Source: Calocera cornea HHB12733 (Eukaryota > Basidiomycota > Dacrymycetes > Dacrymycetales > Dacrymycetaceae). From it: a stretch of 64,000 bases of DNA. Where the stretch lies: positions 1 through 64,000 of the forward strand of contig KV424046.1 of NCBI GenBank assembly GCA_001632435.1. Direction: 5' to 3'. Within the stretch, counting starts at the first letter, position 1. The number at the start of each line of letters is the position of its first letter. This document shows, one piece after another, positions 12,049-25,168 of the stretch. The notes beneath the pieces are model-generated. The model ran no database searches. It was given only the letters and a program-made list of their open reading frames with translations, and was not told where the DNA came from. Position numbers and translations under genes: made by a program.

Positions 12049-15000
12049 ATGCCCGTGCCGACACGATCAACACGGTCGGCCAGCGGCACGCAAACGACAA
12101 CATCAAGAAGTCGAACGGTCAGCGGCAAGGCCAGCAAGGCCGCAAATGTGACTTCTCAGGACTCGGACGATGTCGATGCACTCGCGTCGTGTATGACGAG
12201 CACACTTCGATTGAAGGACAATGCAACTTCCTCAACAGCTAGCAGAATAGGCAGGGCAACTGCGTCGAGCATGAGAACAACTCATATACCCTCAAAATCC
12301 ATTGCTGAGAACATCCCCACGATTGCGAAGAATGAACCGTCTCCGGCTGAGAAGGGTCGCCAGGCGATGCGGACCGTCAATGCCGCAATGCAGTCGTTGG
12401 CCGAGGCCGTCCAGAAGGGATGGAAGGCATCGCAGTCGAAGAGTAAGCCATCTGCGATAATTCGGGCTAGGTCGGTGAACAAGCAGGAGGAGGTCGCAGA
12501 GGGGGAACATACGCTAGACACCATCTCATCGACGGCCGCGAAGTGCAAGTCAGCGCTTACGACTATGCGAGGAATGAGCGGCCGTGTGGATATCAAGCCG
12601 ATTGACATTGAGCGGGCAGCGGTAAACGTTTCTGGGAAGCTGGTTGGCTTGGAGATGGTGAGCGCAGCAGTTCGTGCACATGAACTATCTGGCCTGACAT
12701 CTTGTTCGCAGTGGAGTCTGGTGCTGGACTTCTTGGCCGATTCTCGACCTGGCACCTTGCAGCTATACGAACACGTGCCAGCTCCAGCCACTGGTTCTGC
12801 TGCTACGAAGGCCACCACAGCTGCAGGAAAACCCGGATCAAGACAACGTATCCCGTCCTCACGCTCCACGACAACCAAGGAGGTCCATAACGTCGCCCAG
12901 CACTTTGATCTCGTGCGGTACCCTCTTCCCGTCGACGTCGACACCGCGGACGGTGCTGTCCTCAATGTCATCGCCTCAAGTCAGCTATACGCGTTGACCT
13001 CTCTGGTTCGACTTGTTGATTCGTCTTCGCTACGGCAGCTGTCCCTCGCTGTGTCCGCTTCCGGAAACTTGGTCGACTTCATACCCGTGCTGCAGTCTCG
13101 TCTTGGTTCAAAGTTCTATTCGACGCTCGCCCTCTCGACTTTCCGGGCTATTGCCACGAGCCTTTCGTCCTCAGACGCACACCCTCCGGATCTCCTGTTC
13201 ACGATCCGCGCATGGTCTCTTCGATGCTTCATTCGAGCTGACGGCGTCAACGGGGACGACTTCTGGGATCAGACCATGCGTTGGGCGGCAAGTTACTTAA
13301 AGGTGATTCCTTCAGGGTGTAAAGATGAGGAGAAGCAGGCGTCCGACAAAATTATGGCGGTGTTCACTGAGCTAGTGAATACTGCTGGTGAACGTCGGGA
13401 CGGTCGGACTTTCGCGAGTGGAGCAGTATTCGGCAAAATGTGCGACTGGTGGATCAGCTTGGCAAGAAGGGTGAGTTCCTCCACCAGGGTCTGTCGGAGG
13501 ATGGTGACTTATGTGTACTACAGAACGGCAATCTGGATACTATCAATGCTGTCAGCAATATGCTTGCTTCTACATCTACACTTTCTATGGACAGTGGATC
13601 TTCTGTTTCTCGAGACCTTCTCACTACCCCAGGCAAGCGTCGAGCTGCCAAAGACGACGCTGGAATGTCTCTAAGCCGAATCTATGCGCACTTCTCCCAG
13701 GCTGAGGCGTTCGTTCACAAACTGGTGACAGATGGTGAAGGTGCGTGGACCGTTCACCTATCCGACAATCTGGCTGATAATGTTCCCAGACAAAGGGACA
13801 GCGAGTCGTCTTGAAGACGTGCTGTCCGACATTGCTCTCCTGCCTCAGTTGTATCTCTCCGGCGGGGACGGCATCCAGCGGGTGCAACGAGAAGCTGAGC
13901 GACTCCGTCATTCATGCGTGAAGTTGCTGGAGAAAAGCACCGAAACCAATCTCACTTGTCGAGCCCTCCGTCCGGCATGCATCGCCGTGGCCGAAGCTTT
14001 CGTCGACGTCGCGGAAAGTGTTATCCTGGCCGACAGAGATAACACCGCAGGCACCTCGCTAGCCAACGAGCTCTGCCTGGACATGTGTACTGGATCTCTC
14101 GACTCCTTGCTGATACTATCTCGTGTCGTCCTCTCGCCCTCTCAACATATCACGCACAATGTCGCTTACGCTTACCTGGACCGAGCCAACAAGTTTGCCA
14201 GGAGGGCATCGCCTACGGATACCACGAAGTACCTGCGCTGTGTTGCCGCTGCACATCAAAATGCAGCTGCTCAGATGTATAAATACAACAAGGGGGAATA
14301 TGCCATTCGCTTTGCGGAACAGGCGTATTCCGTCACCAAACACATCTTCGAATTATCCAGCCACGCAGAGGAGAAGGAGAAGGACAGCCTGCGCGAGCAG
14401 GCGGGTCGGCGAGCCGAGATCCTTGCGAGCTGTTATCTCAAGCAAGGTGATAGGAAGGTAAGCGAGTATACACCTATCATGGAGGACTTCAATGCTAAAG
14501 GCCTGTCAGATGGCGTACAGAGCGTACTGCAATGCTCTGTCTTGGCTCTCCAATCAAGAAGTTCTGGCTCTTCAGACATCCCTGGCTAATCTGCCGGTGC
14601 AATCAGCCTTCGTTTCAAAATCAGCCGTGACATCATTGATCGACCGCATTACACGACTGGCTGTGTCCGATCTCCTGCTTCCTCCGACCGAGATTTCGCT
14701 CCGTGCTCAACTCGACGATCGAGGCATGCCTCAAGAAGTCATCGGCGGGTTATTGGAATATCAGGTCCTTGCGATGGATGCTATGCTGTACAAACCGGAG
14801 TGTCTGAATGCCGTTAGCAATCTTCTGGAGGATCTGATTGATATATATGCGCAAAGCACATATCCCATCCGACGATCAAGGTGTGTACTTCCAGTCTTTC
14901 CTCGCATATCCGCTCAAGACTGCTCCAGGGTTTTGCTGCGGAAGCTCGAACATCAATACTACATCAACTCCGACACAGCATCATCCCTCGCCAGTGACAT

Positions 15001-18000
15001 CCTGGAAGGATTTGTGGGCGCTGACAAATGCAAGGACGCAGGCCTCGCTGCTTTCATTCCACAATATCAAGCTTTAACGCACGTATGGCTGGCCCTGCAG
15101 TCACATGCCAATGGTGTTGATCCGAATATGCCCGCTATCGTCCAACACACCAACGAGGCGGTCAGGATTCTTCGTCAAGCATTCCTTCGAGGTAACATGC
15201 ATGAAAGCGGGGGGTCCTCTCCCTCGAAGAGTCGCAAGCTAGGGAGAGGACACACCAAAGCTCGCATTCCCCAGACTCCAAGGGCGCAAACAGGCAGACG
15301 TGCAGTATCGAGCAGTTAGAATAATTCTGACAGTAACTCCTGCCGTCACTGACTGGATCTAACAGAAAGTTCGAAGGCTCTATCGGCTTCATCCGAGGCA
15401 GCTGACGACAGCACCAAACTAACGTTGGCACCCGTACCTGTCGACAATGTGGAACGGCTGTACAAACATCTAGGTCCAAAAGTTGTTCTCTTATTGGGCT
15501 CGGAAGTGCTGACAGTTGTTACAGAACTCTTGTCAGATCTCCTCAACTTCCTTGCTCTCCCATTGCAGAGAGTGGATCTATTAGAGATTTTGCGCCACCT
15601 TTACGACTACCGCTCTCCAAGTACGGCATCATGTGACGGTATGCTGTGTGCTGATGGTCACGAACTCCCCATTCTGATTATTGGACAGGAATGTTGCAAA
15701 CCACAACCGACCTTGCCTACGAAAATGCGAGACTCGGCAAGACCGGTCGAGCGAGTCACCTGTACGCTCAAGCAGTTACGTGGTCCATCCACGAGCACTG
15801 CCCGGATCCTGTATCTGAGGCCGGCAAAATATTCTACCTTCTACGATATGCAGGCTCGCTTGCCAGCCATGGTAACTTGGAAAAGAGGTTGGCCTTTCCT
15901 TCCACAGTATGCTGTCTTGACCTCTAAACTCTCTTCAGCACAACCCTATATGGAGAAGCACTCGAACTTGCTCTTGGTCTTGACCCAGAAGAACCTCAGA
16001 CTACGGCGGGCCGCATCAAGGAGCGCACTTTGTTGATCGAGCGGGCTGCGTTAGCTGCTTCTGTCTACGCGTCTATCAAGGGCGAAGAGGTTCTTCACAA
16101 CATGATATACATCGGTACTGCTCACAGCTGACATTCTTGTACAGGACGATCTCCCCGCTGCCCTTAATGCTCATGAGCAATCTCTGCGGTTATGGAATCG
16201 TGCGATGGAGAACGTCATGCGTTTAAACCCGGCCCCTCCGCAACCCTCATCTGAGGACAGTGACAACCCTTTCGTCGAGGATGACACCACCGTCAAACGA
16301 AGTTCAGCCAAGCATGCCAAACGTAGTTGCGTAGCTTTGGACGGAATGCAATGGCGGGTGGCTGAGGTACGGACGCTGACCATGTGTACTGCTGGAGTCT
16401 GACCTGCTTTAGGGCCTCTTCCAAACACTACTCCTTCTCGCTAAAGCTAGTTGCCAGTCGGGCTCACCAAGGGCCGGTCTTCTCTATTATCAGCGAGCTG
16501 TTGAAGTGGCCGAGTCTCTCAGGGCACCATTGCCACTGGGAACAGCATTGGCATTGCAAGAGGAGCTCAAGGTCATGTCCGACGATACGTCTGCAGAGGA
16601 CGGACTGTCTCGGGCAGCAGAACTACTCGGAAATGTGAGAGCCCGACTTAATCACGTGAATATACAGCTTGCTCACTTTCGGAAAGCTTCGATCTGTAGG
16701 GTTGATTGAGGTCCTAAGGATTCAAGGCGATCATTATGTGAAGCAAGAAGACAAGGACGAGGCTCGAAAACTCTATGCCGCAGCTGACGGTGTCTTCGAC
16801 GACCTAGAGACTGCGTACTCCCAAGCCACGTCTATGCAGCAAACGTAAGAGACTTTGACTAATTCCGGGGCACATTACTCAGCAAGCGACGCAGGCCTCT
16901 CAAACTGTCTCGCAGGCGAGCGGAAGAAAAGCCTGCTCCAGACGCTGCCTTGGATGCTCTCCTGCCGGTTCTTCAAGCGGCGTTGTTACGCCAACAAGGT
17001 AGTTTTCCCAAATGATCCGCATGTATTGTTACTAACTCACGTCTAGTGTGGTTACTCAAAGAACCGTCAGACTCGCGCGAATTTGAAGAACTCCTCACTC
17101 GTCTTCTCTCCCTCCCTCCCACGAGAGATCTCAAGGTCAGCTTTTCACTAGTTTTGATTGTCAAGCTTGACATAATGGTTTCAGGCTGAGGAGAATGGCC
17201 TTCTTGGACGAGTGCACTTGCATGATGCTTGCAATCAATTTAGGAATGACCTCTTCTTAAGCTCTCTGACTGAATCGAGTCGGTATATTATCGATGACTC
17301 TCTTGCGCCCTATTGATCATCTGTCTAGTCATCGCAGTTCCTATGGGTATGACCAGTGGGCAATGCATGATCCCATCTGCCTCAAGCACACAAGTTCTGG
17401 ACACACTGCACAAAGCCGAACAGTACTTTGCGGAGGCATTGGAGATGATGCTCTGTAAAGGTCACGTCGCTCAAACTCGAAACATATCCGTCAGCCTTGC
17501 CCTCATAAACGCGTTCCAGACCACCCTTGGCAAAGTCAATTCGAAGGGACCCCGCTTGGCTGCATCTTTGTTAGGTGCGCCGTCCTAACATACGCAGCCA
17601 ATGGGATGACCAACTGGAATGACTAACACTACTTAGAATTGAGTTCCGGCACATCTCTGCATCGTCAAGTGTTAGAGAGCATTGATATGAAGTTACGATC
17701 GTCGAAGCATACCAAGGACTTGGAATGGCCTGCTATAGCACCCAGTCCTAATTTGGAGAAGAGCCGACCTAGATGGGCCCAAGATCCAGATCTACCGGAA
17801 GACGGCGAATCCTCGGATGAAGACGATGAGTCTTCCGAGAGCATGTATTGGCAGTCGACTCGCGAACGATATCAGGCTCTCCTGTCGGATGTCGGAGTTC
17901 AAGGACCCGCCCAGGTTGACATGCTGCCGCCCAATTGGACTGTCATCAGTATCAATGTCACTGAAGATCAAAGTACAATGCTCGTCGCTCGACACCGGCC

Positions 18001-19564
18001 ACAGCATGAGCCTCTCATTCTTTGTTTGCCATTGGACCGTCAAGGCAAGAGGGAAGGCGATGATGACCAGTTCACCTTTCAAAGTGCATTAGACGAGTTG
18101 GACGACATCATTCAGAGCAGTAATGAAGGCATTCTGGCTGCCAAGGAGGTCGCTGGGAAGGATGCCACAGCGTCATGGTGGTCCGAGCGGAGCGAACTGG
18201 ACAGACGGTTGGGAGAACTATTGGAAACGATGGAGTTCTGCTGGTTGGGGGCGTTCAAGGTATGGCAGTCCAGCTCGACACTGTTCCCATCTTACAATGT
18301 TGTCAGACCGTGATGTGTGAACCACCACGCGCAACCAAAGAATCGTTAAAGGTACTCCGATCCCGCCTTGAAAAGGCCTTCCAGGCGGTCATCGGTACCC
18401 CTGATAAGAACACGCCCACTGCTTGGACGCGCCTTGACAACAATATTTTGGATTGCTTTGCATGCTTGACATCCAAATGCAGGGACGAAGAACTGGAAGA
18501 CTTGGTATACTTCGTTCTCGACTTATATCACTTCCATGGCGTTCCTGTGGCACTTGCTGAGATAGATGTTGACATGGTACGCCATTGCCCTACAGTTCAT
18601 CAAAGAGCTACTAACGCGATGCTCCAGCTTGTCATGGACATACGCACTGCTCTAGAGGAGTTTGCGGGGAACCCTGCACTTCTGAACTCAGCCCAAACAG
18701 ATCCGCACCTGTTCCTCGTCTTGGACAAGAACGTACAAGGCATCCCGTGGGAATCCATGCCAATCCTTCGGAACCGTTCCGTCAGTCGCATACCATCGAT
18801 TTCTTTCCTTGTGGATCGAATCGAGCTCAGCCGCCAACGTCGCCGTGCTCACGACATGCCCTCTTCGAGCGAACCGATCGATCGCGCGATTGTGGACCCG
18901 CGCCGCGCATTCTACATGTTGAATGTCAGTCGGGACCTCACACGCACGGAACAGCAGTTCTCTCCGTGGCTCAAGGAAATGGATCAAATTGGCTGGAGAG
19001 GCATAGTCGGTCGGCCTCCCATGGAGGGTGAGATGCTCCGAGCTTTGGAATCCTCCGAACTTGTCTTGTGAGTCTCAAATGACGGACATTTATTGCAGGA
19101 ACTGATTTCGGAATAGATACTTCGGCCACGGCGGAGGAGAGCAATATGTTCGTTCTCAACAGATTCGTGCCCTGTCGCGCTGTGCCTCTGTGATGCTGTG
19201 GGGATGCTCGTCGGGCGCACTACGAAAGATGGGCGAGTTTGACCGATTTGGAACGCCACATAACTACATGCTGGCCGGCTGGTAAGTGGCAGAACGTTTT
19301 GACCAGTCCGCACTTGCTGATTGTTTCCCTAGCCCCAACGTTGTGGCAACTCTATGGGACGTCACCGACCGTGATATCGATCGATTCTCTGACTCAGTCT
19401 TCAAGAAGATGCGTCTTGATCGGACACATGTCGAAGCGTGGACGGCAACACGTCCTTCAACAACTTCCATCGCTGCGGCGATTGCACACTCAAGGGACGT
19501 TTGCAAGCTGAAGTATCTTAACGGCGCTGCCCCAGTAGTCTACGGGATTCCATATTATCTTTGA
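12049..19564 (+). CDS. ESP1: Separase (clan CD cysteine protease, peptidase C50)
   Basis: The protease that cleaves the kleisin subunit of cohesin at anaphase and so frees sister chromatids; normally held inactive by securin. The start at 12049 (MPVPTRSTRSASGTQTTT) opens a Ser/Thr-rich tail. The first introns are 13471-13523, 13741-13789 and 14458-14500, all phase-consistent. The long middle is an alpha-helical, TPR-like superhelix that is poorly conserved in sequence. The catalytic C-terminus is unmistakable: FLVLDKNVQGIPWESMPILR, the catalytic His in YFGHGGGEQYVR (about 19119-19150), the catalytic Cys in VMLWGCSSGALRK (about 19190-19230), and the segment [20 protein letters not shown]. The stop follows VYGIPYYL. 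Total size is roughly 2,100 residues, normal for fungal separase, with many introns of about 50 nt; those between 15.3 and 17.7 kb were not all resolved. Confidence 0.95.
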
Positions 19565-20478
19565 TCCGCATTACATCAGGTACACCTCAATGTACATTAG
19601 CGCAGATGAGCATTGGAAATCGCATCGCATTGTCCGTCGGGTACCGACAGAACGGATATGGCAGGAAGATTGTCAACATACATTTCCCGGATCCCCTCCA
19701 AGGGTTTCGCTTGAGGGTTTTGGATGATGGTAAAATGCTTGTGGGCTATGCTCTGCAGGGGATTCTTCAGCAATACCGAATATGAAGGTGCATAGATGCT
19801 TGGGTAAATATCACAACATATGCTTCAACCACAAGCTTCAGCCTCATCGCCTAGATGCTCCGTATGGAGGTCTCAAGGGTGTCTGATGCGATCAGTCTGC
19901 AGTTCTGATCAGACAACATGCATCTGACGGTTAAAGCAAACACGGAGATTTGTGGCTGGCATGCAGAAGGATTGCTTCGCTTGTTGTGGTTGGAATATTG
20001 CCACATGAGAGCGGTCTTACGCTGAAATGAGGACGCAAGTTGTACGGCGTGGCGAGAAGCGAGAGCATCGCGAACATGCGCAATGTTGCGTGGCAACCGG
20101 GGATTGTCCCCTGGGCACTGCAGAGTGATGGCGGTGTGGAGCCCAGCCAACGGACGTCGCAGCTGCGTCGGAGGCAATGATGTCTCTCCCGTCAGGGCAC
20201 GCAGCACCCCTCTCCGGTATGTATAGAAAGAATCAATGAAACCAGGCGGGGCCCTGCCCGCCCTTCCAGTTCGCAATTGTATATCCTTCGGCTGCTCACT
20301 CTCTACCTTGACCGAACACCTTGTAAGCACACGCCGAGGACCTAACGCCATACTTCCGAACCCGGCAGTGCCGGCATTGATAACTTCTGCACATTCAGTC
20401 GTCGCAGGTTCTCGCCCTCTCACCACCCTTATACCCCACGCGCTCTGTACTGCTACCCTCAGCACAATCATCTCTACC
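19565..20478. other. Intergenic between separase and the Skt5-like gene
   Basis: No supported gene. The left part should be the separase 3' UTR and the right part the promoter and 5' leader of the Sel1-repeat gene. A TATGTATAGAAA stretch near 20218-20230 is a weak TATA candidate. The frame of the next gene stays open upstream to 20236, but the residues there look non-coding. Confidence 0.45.
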
Positions 20479-23063
20479 ATGGCCTCCTACACTAACAGCC
20501 AACCGCGCGGCGTACGACCTCCGCTACCCCCTCCGCCTCCTGTCCTCGTCGGTGGCGGCGACCCTTACGCCCTGCCGGGGTCGTCGTACAAGCCTCGAAC
20601 CGACTCCTTGCCACCGGCGATCCCGCCACATCCATCCAATTGGTCGGGCGAAGTGGAATCCCGCTTCAATGACGAGAGCTTGCTACGAGATGATGACGGG
20701 TGGGCGGCGCAGATGGCGTCGCCAAAGCCGCAGAGGTTACCAGGCGGAGCAACAGACGTGCGTCCCCATCCGAACCCCGGTTGATCCGAACAGCGATGCT
20801 CATATTTTTGCTCTCCCTTGTTGTCAATAGGCCGCACGAAGATTAGAAGACACCGTGACTGGGAGTGGCTCCGGCTATCTTACTCCTTCCATCCGTCAAG
20901 GTGGAGACGGCCTACGCCCAGTCTCGCCATACCAAACCCAGAACCAAGCATACTACCCAGGAGGCTTTGTCACGCCAGGATCGTCGCCAGGACGCGCACG
21001 CTCCCCGTATGCCTCTGGCCTGCCTTCTTCCCCTGCTCCACCATCGCGAATGCAGCCATCCTCTGCGATACCGTCTGCACGGTTGTCGAGCTCCGCGTCG
21101 GCTGGCAACATCAGCCAGATGGGGCAGCAACGTGTACCCTCAGGAGGCGACATACCCCTGTCCCAGCAACTACAAGCAATGTCATTGGAAGTTGGTGCTC
21201 CTTATTCCCAGCATCGCCGAAGTGCATCCTCAACGACGTCAGCTAATGCACCACTCATCGCGGCTTTGCCGACACCTGAGACCCTCCAGAAGGAAGCGCC
21301 GAGCGACCGCACAGATCCATCCACAACGCTGTCCTGGATTCAGTCGGTCCTTCTCGTCTCCTCTCTTACACCTCCCACCGAATTGACCTCTCAACCGTCG
21401 ACCGGTGGACCAGCCATCGCAACAATTATCCCCTCAGCACTTACCCTGCTGCAGAGGATTGCATCGAGCCCTTCCCCACCTGCGCTTGCATACCACTTGC
21501 GGGCTACGCTTCTCTCTTCTGGGGCATATCCGTCATACTTCGAACGCAACGCAAGATCAGCATTCAAGGACTTCGAGAAGGCTGCTCGGGCAGGATATGA
21601 CCCAGCTTGGTTCCGCCTTGGGAGAGACTACGAGAGCGTTGGAGATCTCGACAGGGCAAGGGATTGCTTTGACAGGGGTGCAAGGCTCAACGAGAGCAGC
21701 TCATTATACGTGCGTACAAACATTGGTATGCATATAGCTCCACATTAACGCATATCTTCAGAGAATGGGCATGGCGAACCTCCTGGGACAGCTTAATCTG
21801 CCATCAAATCCGCAAGCTGCCCTCCCTCTCCTTGTCCGTGCCGCGTCACAAGCAACTCTGGAAGTCCCCCAGCCACCTTACGTCTTGGGTATGATCCTGC
21901 TCAACGAACTCCCCTCGGTTTCGAATCTCCCTCTTGCGCTGTTACAGACCGCGGTGCCTGATGTGTCCGTCTCACTCGGACAGCACGCGTTGGGCCTCAT
22001 CCAGAAGTCCGCCTTCCTTCACTTCCCACCAGCACAGTACAAGCTTGGGTACGCGTACGAGAATGCCCAGCTCGGCCTGCCATACGACCCCACTTTGTCT
22101 GTTCGCTACTACTCGTACGCATCGCAGGGTGACGAGCTGGAAGCCGACATGGCGCTATCGAAGTGGTTCCTGTGCGGTGCTGAAGGGTACTTCGATAAGG
22201 ACGAGGGTCTGGCTCGGACGTTCGCCGAGAAGGCGGCGCGTCGAGGTCTGGCAAGTGCGGAATTCGCCATGGGCTACTACTGCGAAGTCGGAGTCGGTGG
22301 CCCCAAGAACATCGAGCACTCTCGCAAATGGTACGGGAAAGCAGCCAAACACAACAATCCCGATGCCCCTGCCAGGCTTGCTGCCCTTAATACTGCACAG
22401 CCAGAGGGGCTGTCGAGGATGGATCACGAGAGCTTGACGAACTCGACTCTGGTTCGCAGCAGAACATTAGCACGGGAGCGATCACAGTCGGAAGGCAAGA
22501 CCGCGAGTGGCGGTCAGAAGAAGGAACAGGAAGCATTGGCTGCAGCGAAACGCGCGTCCCTTATTCGTCCATCGGGCTTTTCCCAAGGAGGATTGGCTCC
22601 AGTGAACGAGCAAGAGTTGCTGGACCAGCCAGAGGACCGACGCGGCTCGACTGCGACATCTCTTTCTTCTTCCAGCTCTGCTACTCCGTCAATTCCGGAT
22701 GCCACTTCTCCGCCACCGGTTTCATCCCGCCCTGCAACCAGACAAGGCAGGAGGGGATCTCCTCCCAGAGCTTCCCCTGCTCCGCGCCAAGACTCGCGTG
22801 CGGCGTCATCTACCGCTGGATCCGCTCCCCCAACTCCAGGAACACCCGGTCAAACGACCCAAATTCAATCCGCGGCAATGCCAGTGCAGACAGCTCATGG
22901 TCGTGGATACAGCCTGTCTGAGACTATCTTGCCCGCTCCTCGCACTCCACCATCGGCGCCTGGCACGCCTGGCTCTGCACAGACGAGGAAGGGCCCAGCC
23001 ACCTTCGAAGAGATGGGCTTTTACAGTCAGCCACTGGACCAGCAGAAGTGCGTGATCATGTAG
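20479..23063 (+). CDS. SKT5: Skt5/Chs4-like chitin synthase activator (Sel1 repeats, CAAX)
   Basis: An activator and anchor of class IV-type chitin synthase at sites of wall growth. Three exons, 20479-20757, 20831-21709 and 21762-23063, join in phase 0 to give 819 residues. The start MASYTNSQPRG is preferred over upstream in-frame methionines because those precede leader-like sequence. The N-terminal third is Pro/Ser-rich and disordered. From about residue 280, tandem Sel1-like TPR repeats appear (AGYDPAWFRLGRDYESVGDL, PPAQYKLGYAYENAQLGLPY, ASAEFAMGYYCEVGVGGPKN). The tail is Ser/Pro-rich and the protein ends in CVIM, a CAAX box predicted to be prenylated; yeast Chs4 also ends in a CAAX box. 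The family has several paralogues in basidiomycetes (Csr1-3), and which one this is cannot be told here. Confidence 0.9.
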
Positions 23064-23542
23064 AGGCTGTGTCCTCTTGTCCTCTTGCACATCATGCTGT
23101 ACTTTTACCATCGCACATGTTATGTAATGCGAGCTTCGCTTTCGTTCTCCCCCACACATTGTCTTACCGGTAGCATCGGCTCGTAAGGTGTCCACCACAT
23201 TCGACAACCCAATCTTAACGCAACTCTTCCGCATGAGTCCACCTTGAAGCGCGGCACTTGGATAGGATGGCCGTTCATTGGCTTTGATCTTTGCGCAGTG
23301 GATACGGTCTGGCGGTATCAGTCAATAATGCAGACAGACAGTCCATATGCACGCGGCGGCGTACAGCGATCGTGCGTTTTCACAACTTTTGGGTCATAAT
23401 TCTCGACTACAGTGGGCCTGAATCTATGGAGCTCGATGCGCAGAGGAATTTGGTTCTCGAGGCAGCTCGATATATACCACCTCCCCAAGTGGTCAACCCA
23501 TCCACCAGGCTTCGACTCCCACATCGGCGATCGATCCCCCAT
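23064..23542. other. Intergenic between convergent genes
   Basis: This 479 bp stretch lies between the 3' ends of the Skt5-like gene (+) and the small secreted protein gene (-). No coding signal beyond chance frames. It should hold both 3' UTRs. Confidence 0.45.
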
Positions 23543-23857
23543 CTACAAGGGATCTGGGAACTCGGTGCCGGGCGGTTCGGCGAACCACAGCCCCTTGCCG
23601 TCCGGATCGCCTGGACCGATGTTAGCGGGACGAACGGGAGAGACGACAACGTTCAGCGTACTGGTCACTTCGCGATTGTCCAGAGAGGTCCAACGTGCGG
23701 CGGCCATGGCATCTTCATCTGTTCAGAAGGCCACTAGTTGAACAGTATACTACATCGCGATTGAATGCCTACCATTGACTGCCCGAGGAGCCGATGGAAG
23801 AGCACAAGCTCCCGCAATGAGCAATGCGAGCAGTGAGAGCTTGGCTACAAGCTGCAT
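23543..23857 (-). CDS. Small secreted protein of unknown function (86 aa, two exons)
   Basis: Reconstructed from splice signals. Exon 1 (23857-23773) starts MQLVAKLSLLALLIAGACAL, a classical signal peptide with a likely cleavage site after ACA or ALP. A 54 nt GT...AG intron (23719-23772) follows in phase 1. Exon 2 (23718-23543) adds about 58 residues, including DEDAMAAARWTSLDNREV and the acidic, Pro/Gly-rich end GDPDGKGLWFAEPPGTEF before the stop. There is no cysteine in the mature part and no domain I recognise. TACAAAAGG about 55 bp upstream could serve as a TATA element. Size and architecture match the small secreted proteins abundant in agaricomycetes, some of which act as effectors; no function is claimed. 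The in-phase join of a signal peptide exon to an open exon is the main support. Confidence 0.6.
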
Positions 23858-24600
23858 TGTGTCGATGTGACTTGTGACTTGTGAGGTGGGAGTATGCGGG
23901 CTGAGAAACGCCCTTTTGTATCCAACCTGCTCATCAAATGGGTAATTTGATCTCTCTGTGACCATATGTCAACGACATTCCTCTCAGTCACCAGTTCCCT
24001 TTACTGGACATCAAGCGCTTGGGATGCCGACATTGTCCTACTACTGGCACCTGAGCTTACGGACACACATCCTGTTGAGGACCACTTGGACCATCTGATC
24101 ACCGCCTGCGTTGGGCAATGCCTGATTGTCCCGCTGTCTCACAACCTCTCAGAAATACTATGGCATTGTGACTTGTGTTATACTAGGACTTGTGGACTGG
24201 GACCATGACAGTGATACTCGCAGCTCCGCACCGAATCTTACGAACCAAGAAAGGGTGTACCCAGTCATCGCCTTCCTGGCGGTGGGGGAAACGCATCTCC
24301 CTGACGTGAGTCTCTTGAATTCCTTGGAATCAATAAGCATGATCTCGGCAGTTGTATCTAGATTATCAGTGCCACAACATACGAGGTCTCCCTGCTGGAC
24401 AGCCCGCTAGAATGCGGAGAGAGGGACAGCCATCGCTTTGGTATGACTTTCAACCGCACATGTGAGAAGCCGGGTATTAGCGGGTTCATAACACTCTATT
24501 GTTCTGATATCTGATCCTCAGGTGATCGTTACTTAACAGATACACGGTTACGTCAGGTCATTGCTACAGTGATGTTTTCGTAATTCATGGGTCACTCCCG
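23858..24600. other. Intergenic between the small secreted protein gene and RidA
   Basis: The left side is the promoter of the small secreted protein gene; the right side holds the RidA 3' UTR. Short open frames on both strands show no domains. No repeat or RNA gene is seen. Confidence 0.45.
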
Positions 24601-25168
24601 CTAGTAATATGCACCGCCCGGCAGAGCAACGCATTCGATCTCCACACATGCACCCAGCGGAAGCGTCGCAACTCCAACGCAAGTCCTCGCTGGTACAATC
24701 CTGAAGTACTGTGTCATTGGTCAGATGTTTGTTCGTGGATCGGCATACAAGGCTTACTTGAGCATATACTTCGTTCATCGGACCGAAATCTTGCTGCATG
24801 TTCGTCAGGTAGACATTGACCTTGACAATCTGCTCCATAGTGGATCCGGCGGCTCGAAGGACCTTAGCAAGATTGTCCAAAGCAGCCGCCTAGCTAAATA
24901 TTAGTGACACGTCACACAGGAAGAGAGCCCAACTCGCAGTTTGAGCGCGAACTCCGCCTGGTGGCAATTGGTATTTATCATTGCATCCAATGCTGCCCGA
25001 GCAGAAGATCAACCCTGTAGCCGGGTCAACAGCGGCATGGCCTAATATGTGGTCTTGTCAGTGAGGGCAATGAGATAACGGAGATCGTGGCGCACAGAAG
25101 ACGGGGAGGGCTGGAACCGCGTCAGGGGCGTAGATGACTTGCTTTGTTGCTTCGCCGCGTGCAGCCAT
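24601..25168 (-). CDS. RidA/YjgF/UK114 family 2-iminobutanoate deaminase
   Basis: RidA proteins hydrolyse reactive enamines and imines made by PLP enzymes such as threonine dehydratase, protecting other PLP enzymes. Four exons can be joined: MAARGEATKQVIYAPDAVPA up to LPVFC; then HAAVDPATGLIFCSGSIGCN up to GGVRAQT; then AAALDNLAKVLRAAGSTMEQ up to NEVYAQ; then YFRIVPARTCVGVATLPLGA ending LPGGAYY. The conserved substrate-binding Arg lies in ARTCVGV, and the terminal ECVALPGG is typical. Intron 2 (24890-24937, 48 nt) has to use a GC donor (GCGAGT) to keep phase and avoid a stop. In-frame upstream ATGs at 25198 and 25216 would add a basic leader (MQRLFRSPNR) that could act as a mitochondrial presequence; the start at 25168 gives the cytosolic form. 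Confidence 0.88.

Noticed and set aside
14458..14475. GCGAGTATAC in separase as a further SINE core
   Set aside because: Only 10 bases match and they lie inside an ordinary intron donor region; no other part of the element is nearby.
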